From Leptospira stimsonii (GTDB lineage: Bacteria; Spirochaetota; Leptospiria; Leptospirales; Leptospiraceae), in the NCBI RefSeq assembly GCF_003545885.1, contig NZ_QHCT01000020.1:1-6586 (forward strand): a stretch of 6,586 nucleotides of DNA. The letters are read 5' to 3'. Below are positions 1 through 5,971 of this stretch, one piece after another. Numbering within the stretch: the stretch's first letter is position 1; each line of letters begins with the position of its first letter. The position numbers were made by a program, and so were the translations under genes. Below the pieces are notes generated by a model that was not told where the DNA came from, ran no database searches, and was given only the letters and a program-made list of their open reading frames with translations.

Positions 1-57
1 ATTTACATATGATCCAATTATTCGGAAATTTAGTATTTCTTCAGTCATAACTTTCAT
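1..57 (-). CDS. Start of a truncated cassette gene, product unknown
   Basis: An open frame begins at an ATG at 57-55 and runs off the left edge, reading MKVMTEEILNFRIIGSYVN with no stop. A second in-frame ATG lies at 48-46 and could be the true start; neither has a strong ribosome binding site. It sits only a few bases after the R box of the repeat at 64-252, in the same orientation and position as the other cassette genes. That placement is the main reason to call it real. Nineteen codons are too few to suggest a function. Confidence 0.5.
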   Translation of the reverse strand, partial: MKVMTEEILNFRIIGSYVN

Positions 58-63
58 AATGTC

Positions 64-252
64 GCCTAACGAAAGAGACTTCTCGACGTTCGCGTTCCCG
101 AAGCGCTTGTGCGCGCAGGGATTGGAACGAGGTTTGAGCGAACCTTAGTGAGCGTCTCGCAAACCGAGTGACAAAGCGAATGTGGCGAAGCCCGTAGTGA
201 GTTCCGAGCGGGAACCGCGAGTGGCGAACGGAGCGAGAAGTCGAAGTTATGC
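64..252 (-). repeat. attC-like recombination site 1 (189 bp)
   Basis: Read on the gene strand, the R''-type box GCATAAC (252-246) lies 22 bases after the stop of the membrane gene, and the R'-type box GTTAGGC (70-64) lies just before the next truncated gene. Adjacent inner arms TTCTCG and CGAGAA pair, followed by further pairing such as CGTTCGC with GCGAACG and GTTCCCG with CGGGAAC. The whole element can therefore form one long interrupted hairpin. The two R boxes of this copy are not fully complementary (ATGC against AGGC), because each belongs to a different cassette. GC content is far above the flanking genes. Confidence 0.8.
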
Positions 253-274
253 GAAGTCGCATTTTAATGAACAA

Positions 275-853
275 TTATTTCTTTTTCTTTATATTCTTCT
301 TTGTGGATGTATTCTTTATAAATATAGAATTCATTATCCCAAATGTATAAGTATTGGTGACGATATAAAACACCTGAATAAAGGAGTAACTTGAAAGAAG
401 GAATATTATAAATAATTCAATAAAATAAATCAACTTTAAAGGTGAACAAATATCAACGATCTTGTAGCTTTTGATTATATAGTTAATTATCTTCAAGTTC
501 CATGAGAATAATAATGTAAAAGCAATTACAAGAATTGAATAAGCATATTTAGAACTAATCGAATTGAATAAATCGACACCATCCTTCTCACTTTCTGAGA
601 GCCTTTTTACTAATTCTTTATTTCCGAATCCAACAATGAGTGCATAACCCCCTACCATAAAACCTAAAAGACTAGGGTAACTATTAATAATCATATCAAT
701 CAAAGCTGACAAATAATCCTCTGAAAGTTCACGACAGTAAAATAAGAAAGTAAAAATAAACGCAATAAATATAGAGATCAGGAAGCCGAGATCTTTCAGA
801 ATATCTTTAATCTTTATTGACTGTAAGATACCTTTTATACCCATTAGTGGCAC
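275..853 (-). CDS. Four-helix membrane protein, second gene of a two-gene cassette
   Basis: This is a 192-aa hydrophobic protein with four likely transmembrane helices, at about residues 22-39, 58-77, 102-126 and 141-168, and a lysine-rich C-terminal tail (about 179-192). The second helix is glycine-rich and leads into a charged loop (about 79-93). I chose the GTG at 853-851 because AGGTGA lies five bases upstream; an ATG three codons later (844) is about 14 bases from it. The start lies five bases after the stop of the DUF4747-like gene, and the ribosome binding site sits in that gene's last codons and stop, so the two are almost certainly translationally coupled. I do not recognise the family. 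A cytoplasmic protein paired with a small four-helix membrane protein recalls RexA/RexB and KwaA/KwaB in plan, not in visible sequence identity. The site at 64-252 follows the stop. Confidence 0.85.
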   Translation of the reverse strand: MPLMGIKGILQSIKIKDILKDLGFLISIFIAFIFTFLFYCRELSEDYLSALIDMIINSYPSLLGFMVGGYALIVGFGNKELVKRLSESEKDGVDLFNSISSKYAYSILVIAFTLLFSWNLKIINYIIKSYKIVDICSPLKLIYFIELFIIFLLSSYSFIQVFYIVTNTYTFGIMNSIFIKNTSTKKNIKKKK

Positions 854-858
854 TTACT

Positions 859-864
859 TCACCT
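859..864 (-). promoter_or_regulatory. Ribosome binding site overlapping the upstream gene's stop
   Basis: The minus strand reads AGGTGA followed by AGTAA and then GTG. The TGA inside this motif is the stop codon of the upstream gene. This supports the GTG start at 853 and translational coupling of the two genes. Confidence 0.6.
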
Positions 865-1731
865 ACCTCTAAAAATCGATAATATATGTTTTAGAATAGA
901 TAAATTTTCATCTTGGCTTTCTGGATACTTTACGACAAATTTTCTCGGATAGTCTTCAGTTTTAATTCTCTTAATTTTCCCTTCCGAGTCTTCTATTTTC
1001 GCAGACACTTGTCCATTACTTTTGGCAGCACCCAGAATGCCATTGACTAGTTTACTATCTTTCCCGTTAATTGATCCACCTCCTTTTCCTTCCATGCGGC
1101 CATGAATGCGACCGATATTTCCTTTGTGAAGCTCCTCGTCCATAAATTGACTAGCCTCTTCTTGAATATCCAAATTGCTCGGAGTGATCTTGAATTCCAA
1201 ATTGAAAATACTCCGTGCTTCCAAAATGTCTGCAATATAATCTGCACTTTTTTCAATGCTAATTGAAAAAAGATTTTCTTTCGGAAATATTTTTTCGAAT
1301 AAAGATTCTGCATACTTTTGAATCGATTTTATCGTGAGACCTCTATTTTTCTTGAAAATTGCCCTATGTGCTTCTGGTATGAAAATGTATTCTGTTTCGT
1401 AGTGGTTAGGATATATACCTTTCTTCAATTTCATCTCTATTGCTTTATTTTGATTTGTATCTAACCAGTTTTCATGCTCAATTTTCGTGAATCTTGAAAG
1501 CCTTCCTGAAATGAGGGTTCCTTCGCTAAACTTTTGCTGCTGCGGAAGACGGAACCATAGATGAATTCCACTCGAAATTTCGATTGGCACCGCTTTATTA
1601 AGCACCTTTAAAAACAAGGCCTGATAATCATAAGGACCTTTTTCGGGGCCAGTATATTTGATATTAAGTGCATAATATTCAACTTTCTTATTCTTTTCTT
1701 TCTTTTGTCTTTTTGTTACTTTTTTGTTCAT
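859..1731 (-). CDS. DUF4747-like soluble protein, first gene of a two-gene cassette
   Basis: This is a 290-aa soluble protein without signal peptide or transmembrane helices. It opens with a lysine-rich stretch (1-17), then a strand with YYALNI (19-24). A central part contains EYIFIPEAHRAIF (114-126), then a probable helix, then a strand-helix-strand stretch FSISIEKSADYI...LEFKITPSN (155-186). The C-terminal part has AAKSNGQVSAKIEDSEGK (235-252). The ALNI opening, the I-PEAHR-type motif, the strand ending in a TPSN-like motif and the KSNGQVSAK stretch match my memory of DUF4747, a family of unknown function; I could not run a profile search. No catalytic motif is evident. The ATG at 1731 is 31 bases from the cassette boundary at 1763, with only a weak GAGA-like site before it, so transcription probably comes from upstream cassettes. 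Pairing with the membrane gene suggests a sensor or activator role, which is inference. Confidence 0.88.
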   Translation of the reverse strand: MNKKVTKRQKKEKNKKVEYYALNIKYTGPEKGPYDYQALFLKVLNKAVPIEISSGIHLWFRLPQQQKFSEGTLISGRLSRFTKIEHENWLDTNQNKAIEMKLKKGIYPNHYETEYIFIPEAHRAIFKKNRGLTIKSIQKYAESLFEKIFPKENLFSISIEKSADYIADILEARSIFNLEFKITPSNLDIQEEASQFMDEELHKGNIGRIHGRMEGKGGGSINGKDSKLVNGILGAAKSNGQVSAKIEDSEGKIKRIKTEDYPRKFVVKYPESQDENLSILKHILSIFRGR

Positions 1732-1762
1732 ATATTCTCGTTAAATTTATTATTGCGATTTC

Positions 1763-1946
1763 GCATAACGAAAGAAGCTCCTCGACGTTGCGGCCCCGAG
1801 CGCCTGTGTGCGATGGGGTTGGCGCAAGGCTTGAGCGACCTTAGTCGCGTCTTGCAAGCCGCAGCGACAAAGCAATGTGTCGAAGACCGTAGTGAGCCTG
1901 AGCGGGAACCGTGAATGGCGAACGAAGCGAGGAGCTGAAGTTATGC
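1763..1946 (-). repeat. attC-like recombination site 2 (184 bp)
   Basis: On the gene strand the boxes are GCATAAC (1946-1940), 11 bases after the stop of the gene at 1958-2812, and GTTATGC (1769-1763), in front of the DUF4747-like gene. This is the only complete copy in the window whose own two boxes are perfectly complementary; both neighbouring cassettes happen to carry the ATGC variant. The inner region is somewhat diverged from copies 3 and 4 but keeps the GCGAACC-type inner arms. Confidence 0.8.
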
Positions 1947-1957
1947 GATGTGATGAA

Positions 1958-2812
1958 TCACTTAAGTTTTTTATTCAAATTTTTTAACTTTCCGATTTCC
2001 TCGTCTCTTTTCATTACAATCGTCATTAATTTTCTTTCTTTTTCTTTCAATTCATTAATTTCCATATTTTTTATTACATAAATTTTATATGCTGTAAATA
2101 AGCTTATTACCACAGCAAAAGTAGATAGCGTAACCGTAATAATATTTTTATTAATTTCGCTTAACTGCTTAGAAATTGTACTTTCTAATTGTATATTTTT
2201 AGATAATTCATAATCTACAATCTGTGAGAAAGTCTCCTTTTGTGATTGAGAATAAAAGCTGTCGCTGATTTTACGGAGTTTCAGTTTTTCAATTTTAATT
2301 TTGTTTCTAACCTCTACCAAGTTTGGAACAATTTGCAAAAGATTTATAACATCATGAAACAATAAATAAATAATGGGGGCAAATGTCTTAAAATAGAATA
2401 TCTTCATATTAAAGTAGTATTTTCGCATATAATATTTGAAATAAATTTTAATAAATGAAGCGTCAGATGTAATTATTTGATTTTCATAGAACTTCCAGTA
2501 TTCAGGAAAATATTTTTTAAAATAATCTTCTTTTTCTTTATAAAATATGATTTTTCTACGAATGCAATTCCAGATTTTATTATTCTTATCATTTTTTACA
2601 ATTTGATTTTTCCAAACCATTAAAACATCAAGGCGAAAACTCTCAATTGAAAGTAATTCTTCATTCGAATGATTCTGTGCGAATTCGACAATTTCAATTT
2701 TTTTTGTAACCGCTTCATGAATCAAACCTGAAAACAAGTAATAAGCTTTTGTTACATCAGGATTATCCCACAAACCAATTAGAATTATTTCTTCACCTTT
2801 ATTAAGTTGCAT
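1958..2812 (-). CDS. Protein with one clear transmembrane helix and a C-terminal coiled coil
   Basis: This 284-aa protein is of unrecognised family. Residues 1-140 look soluble or peripheral and are rich in aromatic and lysine residues. A hydrophobic stretch at about 143-162 may be a membrane helix or buried helix. A clear transmembrane helix lies at about 224-247. The last segment (249-284) is a charged heptad-like coiled coil, MEINELKEKERKLM and onward. The early stretch IILIGLWDNPDVTKAYYLF reads like an alpha/beta fold start but I see no nucleotide-binding motif. The ATG at 2812 has no usual ribosome binding site; AAAGGTGAAG occurs inside the gene at codons 4-7, yet no good start follows it. 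An 18-bp perfect palindrome covers the start codon. The gene fills its own cassette, with 30 bases before it and 11 after it. Confidence 0.8.
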   Translation of the reverse strand: MQLNKGEEIILIGLWDNPDVTKAYYLFSGLIHEAVTKKIEIVEFAQNHSNEELLSIESFRLDVLMVWKNQIVKNDKNNKIWNCIRRKIIFYKEKEDYFKKYFPEYWKFYENQIITSDASFIKIYFKYYMRKYYFNMKIFYFKTFAPIIYLLFHDVINLLQIVPNLVEVRNKIKIEKLKLRKISDSFYSQSQKETFSQIVDYELSKNIQLESTISKQLSEINKNIITVTLSTFAVVISLFTAYKIYVIKNMEINELKEKERKLMTIVMKRDEEIGKLKNLNKKLK

Positions 2813-2828
2813 TTTGATATATCAAAAT
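2811..2828. promoter_or_regulatory. 18-bp perfect palindrome over the start codon
   Basis: ATTTTGATATATCAAAAT is its own reverse complement and includes two bases of the ATG at 2812-2810. It could be an operator for a dimeric regulator, or an RNA hairpin that limits initiation; in RNA the tight turn would open a small loop. It lies in the 30-bp leader where a ribosome binding site would be expected. AT-rich DNA makes chance palindromes more likely, so function is uncertain. Confidence 0.3.
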
Positions 2829-2842
2829 ATTTTCATCATGTC

Positions 2843-3026
2843 GCATAACGAAAGAGGATTCTCGACGTTGCGTCCGCAAGCGCCTGTGCGCGACGCGGTT
2901 GGCACGAGGTTCGAGGCGCCTTAGCGCCGGCTCGCGAACCGAAGTGACAAAGCAATGTGGCGAAGCCCGTAGTGAGTCCGAGCGGAAACCGCGAGTGACG
3001 AACGAAGCGAGAAGCCGTAGTTAGGC
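2843..3026 (-). repeat. attC-like recombination site 3 (184 bp)
   Basis: On the gene strand the boxes are GCCTAAC (3026-3020), 13 bases after the stop of the gene at 3040, and GTTATGC (2849-2843), before the gene at 1958-2812. The boxes differ at one position of the variable part, so they are not fully complementary inside this copy. The apical part contains a GGTTCGAGG / CTCGCGAACC hairpin, and the outer arm GGATTCTCG pairs imperfectly with CGAGAAGCC. Confidence 0.8.
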
Positions 3027-3039
3027 GAAGTGCAGAAAT

Positions 3040-3825
3040 CTATTTAAAATATTTATCAATGGCTTCCTTTAAAGATTGAAATAACCGCTCCGCTTCAGCC
3101 CCTTGTTTTATTTTCTGATCCAAAGCCTTTTCTATTAAATCCACTGTATGCTTTTCCATTTGATAAGTGTTAAAGATTGTATCATTTATTGCGGTCTGCA
3201 ATACTCCAATTGACCCCATTGCTACAGTATATCCAAAAAAATATAGATAGAGGCTTTCATGCTTCCCTAATTTTAACAATTCTTTCAAATCAAATGCTTT
3301 CTTAGTCGTAAATGATTTATAACAAATATAAATACTGAATAATCCGTACGTAGATGATGCCGAAAGTATCTGCTTAGATAAGGCTTCATTGATTTCAACC
3401 TTTTTCGTGGAAGTTGTATTCTCGCCCTTTGATGTAACTTCCAAATCCTTGTTATCATTTTTCTGACTGATATTCTGTAACAATAAATTCGACTGGTCAA
3501 CTTTGGCCTCAACTTTTCCTACAATTGTCGGAATTTGATTGATTACTTCTTTCAAATGCGAAGCGTTAGTTTCAATAGTCGTGGAAGCAGATGACATATT
3601 CAATGAAGCATTAGACAATAATTGTAAACTATTAGTAAGAGTACTATTGGAGACGATAGAATAAAAAATAGCAATTAAGCCTAAAAACAAAGAAGTTAAA
3701 GTGGCCCCAAAGCTAATATAATTCACCGTATTTGAATCCGTTGATAGTTGAATTGTTAACAAAATAATTATAATCGTAAGCAAAATTCCTGATGTATAAT
3801 AAAAATGTATCGTTATATTTTTCAT
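3040..3825 (-). CDS. Two-helix membrane protein with a long helical, coiled-coil-like segment
   Basis: This is a 261-aa protein when started at the ATG at 3825, which is preceded by AAGAGG with four bases of spacing. Longer readings of the frame start inside the recombination site and are not credible. Two transmembrane helices lie at about residues 10-27 and 36-58. Then follows a Ser/Asn/Thr-rich helical stretch with heptad character (60-120), reminiscent of chemoreceptor-like or spectrin-like linkers. A polar linker (121-147) leads to a C-terminal domain (148-261) with moderately hydrophobic stretches at 157-170 and 191-212 and a charged helical end. I see no catalytic motif and do not recognise the family. 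Topology suggests a short external loop and a large cytoplasmic domain. It is the only gene of its cassette; its stop lies 13 bases before the R box at 3026. Confidence 0.85.
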   Translation of the reverse strand: MKNITIHFYYTSGILLTIIIILLTIQLSTDSNTVNYISFGATLTSLFLGLIAIFYSIVSNSTLTNSLQLLSNASLNMSSASTTIETNASHLKEVINQIPTIVGKVEAKVDQSNLLLQNISQKNDNKDLEVTSKGENTTSTKKVEINEALSKQILSASSTYGLFSIYICYKSFTTKKAFDLKELLKLGKHESLYLYFFGYTVAMGSIGVLQTAINDTIFNTYQMEKHTVDLIEKALDQKIKQGAEAERLFQSLKEAIDKYFK

Positions 3826-3829
3826 TTTT

Positions 3830-3835
3830 CCTCTT
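3830..3835 (-). promoter_or_regulatory. Strong ribosome binding site deciding the start at 3825
   Basis: The minus strand reads AAGAGG, four A residues, then ATG. It is the clearest Shine-Dalgarno sequence in the window and shows that upstream in-frame ATGs at 3855 and 3921, which lie close to or inside the recombination site, are not the start. Confidence 0.65.
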
Positions 3836-3858
3836 AATATAGTTTCTTTCTGCATTTC

Positions 3859-4042
3859 GCCTAACGAAAGAGGCTTCTCGACGTTGCGTCCGCAAGCGCT
3901 TGTGCGCGACGCGGTTGGCACGAGGTTCGAGCGACCTTAGGCGCGGCTCGCGAACCGAAGTGACAAAGCAATGTGCCGAAGGCCGGAGTGAGTCCGAGCG
4001 GGAACCGTGAGTGGCGAACGGAGCGAGAAGTCGAAGTTATGC
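3859..4042 (-). repeat. attC-like recombination site 4 (184 bp)
   Basis: On the gene strand the boxes are GCATAAC (4042-4036), 18 bases after the stop of the channel-like gene, and GTTAGGC (3865-3859), 33 bases before the ATG at 3825. The two boxes do not fully match each other, but each matches its own cassette partner. Its left 70-odd bases are almost identical to the truncated copy at 6508-6586, pointing to recent common ancestry of these sites. Confidence 0.8.
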
Positions 4043-4060
4043 GAAGTTGCTTTTCCTAAT

Positions 4061-5284
4061 TTACTCCGAAAATCGTTTAGTAAGTGAGTAAATAAGCAAA
4101 GAGAAAAAGATTAATCCCAAAAATGCTTCACAACCAGTTGCAAATGATATTAAAACACTTGCGGGTTTCACTTGCGTTGATGAAAACCCGAGAAATGATT
4201 CAATAGAAAATAGAAAGGCAAATAAAAAATTATTTGGAAAAAATATTTGGGAGTTATCCAATTTAACAAGAGAATATTCATCTCCAGAAATATTCTTTGG
4301 AAAAGAATATATTACTGTAAAAAGACAAACTGTAGCCATACTACCGAATATTGTTCTAAATGGTTTGTAGCCAAATCCGCATGTCCACTTGATAAAAAGA
4401 TATAGGCTCTTTAAGAGAATATTTCTTTCCAATTTTGTTCTTAAACTTTCATGTTCGTAAGCCGCATCTCCATATTTCGCAACCTGACCTTGCTCTTTGT
4501 AAGAATTTTTAATCAATAAATATGAATCATTATTTTTTTCAATTATGTAGTCCGATTCGAATCGAGGAACGGACTCAATTCTCGATGAGTTCATCATGAA
4601 GGTATTAATTTTCGTTTTTGAGGACGCATACAGAATATTAATATTAGAATCATCAATTGTGAATTTAGAAAAATGATTCATAATAAAGAGACGATTTATA
4701 TCCGAACTCTGCCAAACATGCAAGTCTTCGCATGAATAATTAATTTCAAAAGAATTAATTTGACTTTTTTGTATTTCAATGCGTTTTGTTTCTGCATAAA
4801 CTCGTATTTTATCAATGCTGTTGTCATGTAATTCAAGTGTCTGATGATACTTTCTGTCGTAAGGATCGTCTTTGTTATTTTTTTCAATTGCAAAATATAA
4901 ATCTTTGACAACGGACTTAATAACCATAGCAGTTGAATATTCAATATCAATTCTACCTACTTCAAAACCATTGATACGGCAAAAATGCCTTATATTATAA
5001 ACCTTAATATGGTTCAATTTTGGAGATGAATTTCTATATCTAAAAATGCTAAAATAGTCAAATTCTGCAATAATTAGAGTTTGTAGCATATTAGCTTCGA
5101 CATAAGCATTAAAACCATACAGTTTTTGCAAATCAAGATTCGGATGATTTTTGGATAGCACTTCCGGAGTTAAATAATTCACTGCATTTGACAAAGGAAT
5201 CGTAATTTTCGACGGTTCAGGAATTTCAGGTTCAGCAAATTCTTCGGGTGGTTTATATAAAAGTTCGATTTGAATATGATCCAT
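4061..5284 (-). CDS. Channel-like membrane protein with soluble, possibly beta-helical N-terminus
   Basis: This is a 407-aa protein with a soluble N-terminal part (1-285). Its middle (about 155-245) reads as short alternating hydrophobic and polar strands, as in right-handed beta-helix or degenerate pentapeptide proteins. A helical linker of the YKEQGQVAKYGDAAYEHES type (262-280) is typical of pentapeptide-repeat proteins fused to channels. Then come WTCGFGYKPFRTI (300-312), transmembrane helix 1 (about 310-328), a re-entrant pore-like segment (351-373) and transmembrane helix 2 (about 376-402). This arrangement fits the two-helix ion channel family (Ion_trans_2). The usual TxGYGD filter is not intact: the matching stretch is SIESFLGFSSTQVKP (360-374), so potassium selectivity is doubtful. 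The ATG at 5284 has a modest AAGAG site upstream. It is the only gene of its cassette. Regulation by a ligand or partner bound to the N-terminus is inference. Confidence 0.87.
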   Translation of the reverse strand: MDHIQIELLYKPPEEFAEPEIPEPSKITIPLSNAVNYLTPEVLSKNHPNLDLQKLYGFNAYVEANMLQTLIIAEFDYFSIFRYRNSSPKLNHIKVYNIRHFCRINGFEVGRIDIEYSTAMVIKSVVKDLYFAIEKNNKDDPYDRKYHQTLELHDNSIDKIRVYAETKRIEIQKSQINSFEINYSCEDLHVWQSSDINRLFIMNHFSKFTIDDSNINILYASSKTKINTFMMNSSRIESVPRFESDYIIEKNNDSYLLIKNSYKEQGQVAKYGDAAYEHESLRTKLERNILLKSLYLFIKWTCGFGYKPFRTIFGSMATVCLFTVIYSFPKNISGDEYSLVKLDNSQIFFPNNFLFAFLFSIESFLGFSSTQVKPASVLISFATGCEAFLGLIFFSLLIYSLTKRFSE

Positions 5285-5317
5285 TTTAACTCTTTTATAA
5301 TAAAATTAAGCAATTTC

Positions 5318-5504
5318 GCATAACGACAGAAGCTTGACGACGTCGCGTCCCGGAGCGCTTGTGCGCGAAAGGGTCGCGAACTTCTATTTCTGAAAATCTC
5401 TTCTTTTACTATTTAACCAAGTTCGCGAAGCGATGTGTCGAAGACCGGAGTGAGACCGAACGGGGACCGTGAGTGGCGAACGAAGCGGCAAGCGTTAGTT
5501 AGCC
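5318..5504 (-). repeat. attC-like recombination site 5 (187 bp), variant apical part
   Basis: On the gene strand the boxes are GGCTAAC (5504-5498) and GTTATGC (5324-5318), before the channel-like gene. The stop codon of the small upstream ORF lies inside this site. Unlike the other copies, the apical hairpin is CGCGAACTT (5375-5383) with AAGTTCGCG (5419-5427) around a 35-base AT-rich loop that has no counterpart in the other sites. The outer part keeps the common sequence, with changes such as CGACAGAAGCTTGACG near the left end. Confidence 0.75.
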
Positions 5505-5743
5505 GCCGTTTGCCCAATCAATATCAAACTGCATCGCGGGGACTGCTGGGGGCTAAAAAGATATTGATTACGGAAATAGTAACTTTTGAACTTTAAAGTT
5601 TTTTTCTGGAAGGAAAGACCAATACAGAAAAACCCTAACACTTCTTTCTTAATTTCGGGATTAGAATCAAGTGAGTCTAGTAAAGAAGAACAAATCCGGA
5701 ATTTCCCCTTGCCCCGCTTCGTCCCCGCGCCTTTTTCAGTCAT
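5495..5743 (-). CDS. Doubtful 82-aa ORF of the smallest cassette
   Basis: The frame starts at ATG 5743, five bases or fewer after a G-rich run that could serve as a ribosome binding site, and 16 bases from the cassette boundary. It ends at a TAA inside recombination site 5, so the R box encodes its last residues (...AAN). A stop inside the site is common for cassette genes. The product begins with a basic, glycine-rich stretch, MTEKGAGTKRGKGK, then a mixed segment with an FFCIGLSF patch (about 38-45). No family or motif is recognised. Base composition is patchy: GC-rich near both ends, AT-rich in the middle, unlike the neighbouring genes. The cassette may instead be non-coding or encode an RNA. 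Confidence 0.3.
   Translation of the reverse strand: MTEKGAGTKRGKGKFRICSSLLDSLDSNPEIKKEVLGFFCIGLSFQKKTLKFKSYYFRNQYLFSPQQSPRCSLILIGQTAAN
5516..5569. repeat. 10-bp perfect inverted repeat in the small cassette
   Basis: AATCAATATC (5516-5525) and GATATTGATT (5560-5569) are exact inverted copies separated by 34 bases holding a GC-rich patch, GCGGGGACTGCTGGGGGC. It lies just inside the cassette end, next to the GTTTGCCC / GGGCAAAT terminal pairing. It could be a structured RNA element or a protein site. I cannot tell which. Confidence 0.45.
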
Positions 5744-5759
5744 CCCCCGGGCAAATGGC

Positions 5760-5942
5760 GGCTAACGAAAGAGGCTTCTCGACGTTCGCGGTTCTGGAGC
5801 GCGCTAAACGCGCGAAAGAATTGGAACGAGGTTCGAGCGACCTTAGTCGCGGCTCGCGAACCGAGTTACAAAGCGAATGTGCCGAAGGCCAAGCGAGGGT
5901 TGCGAAGCAATCCCGAAGCGCCGCGAGAAGCCGAAGTTAGGC
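5760..5942 (-). repeat. attC-like recombination site 6 (183 bp)
   Basis: On the gene strand the boxes are GCCTAAC (5942-5936), 29 bases after the stop of the gene at 5972, and GTTAGCC (5766-5760), before the small cassette. The unusual GCC ending is matched by the equally unusual GGCTAAC of site 5, which belongs to the same small cassette. The distal half is diverged from the other copies (CCAAGCGAGGGTTGCGAAGC in place of the usual CCGTAGTGAGTCCGAGCGGG part), and the proximal half has a matching change (GTTCTGGAGCGCGCTAAACG). Confidence 0.8.
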
Positions 5943-5971
5943 GACGTTACGAACATTGGTCTGTCTTTAAA

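Noticed and set aside
41..274. 77-aa minus-strand ORF with many arginines
   Set aside because: It lies almost wholly inside recombination site 1. The arginine- and serine-rich product is what the GC-rich palindrome gives in translation, and similar frames appear in every copy.
182..394. 70-aa plus-strand ORF
   Set aside because: Its first half is the repeat, the second half is antisense to the four-helix membrane gene, and it runs against the orientation of all cassettes.
1705..1914. 69-aa plus-strand ORF
   Set aside because: It starts antisense to the DUF4747-like gene and continues through recombination site 2; no ribosome binding site is evident.
3826..3921. N-terminal extension of the 3040-3825 gene to an ATG at 3921 or 3855
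   Set aside because: The extension would be encoded by the recombination site or the bases next to it, and the AAGAGG motif with four-base spacing points to the ATG at 3825.
5589..5605. AACTTTAAAGTT followed by a T run as an intrinsic terminator on the plus strand
   Set aside because: The palindrome has no loop and is AT-only, so the hairpin would be too weak, and no plus-strand gene precedes it.
5671..5940. 89-aa plus-strand ORF
   Set aside because: Two thirds is recombination site 6 read through, and the product is low-complexity (Arg, Ser, Ala, Glu).
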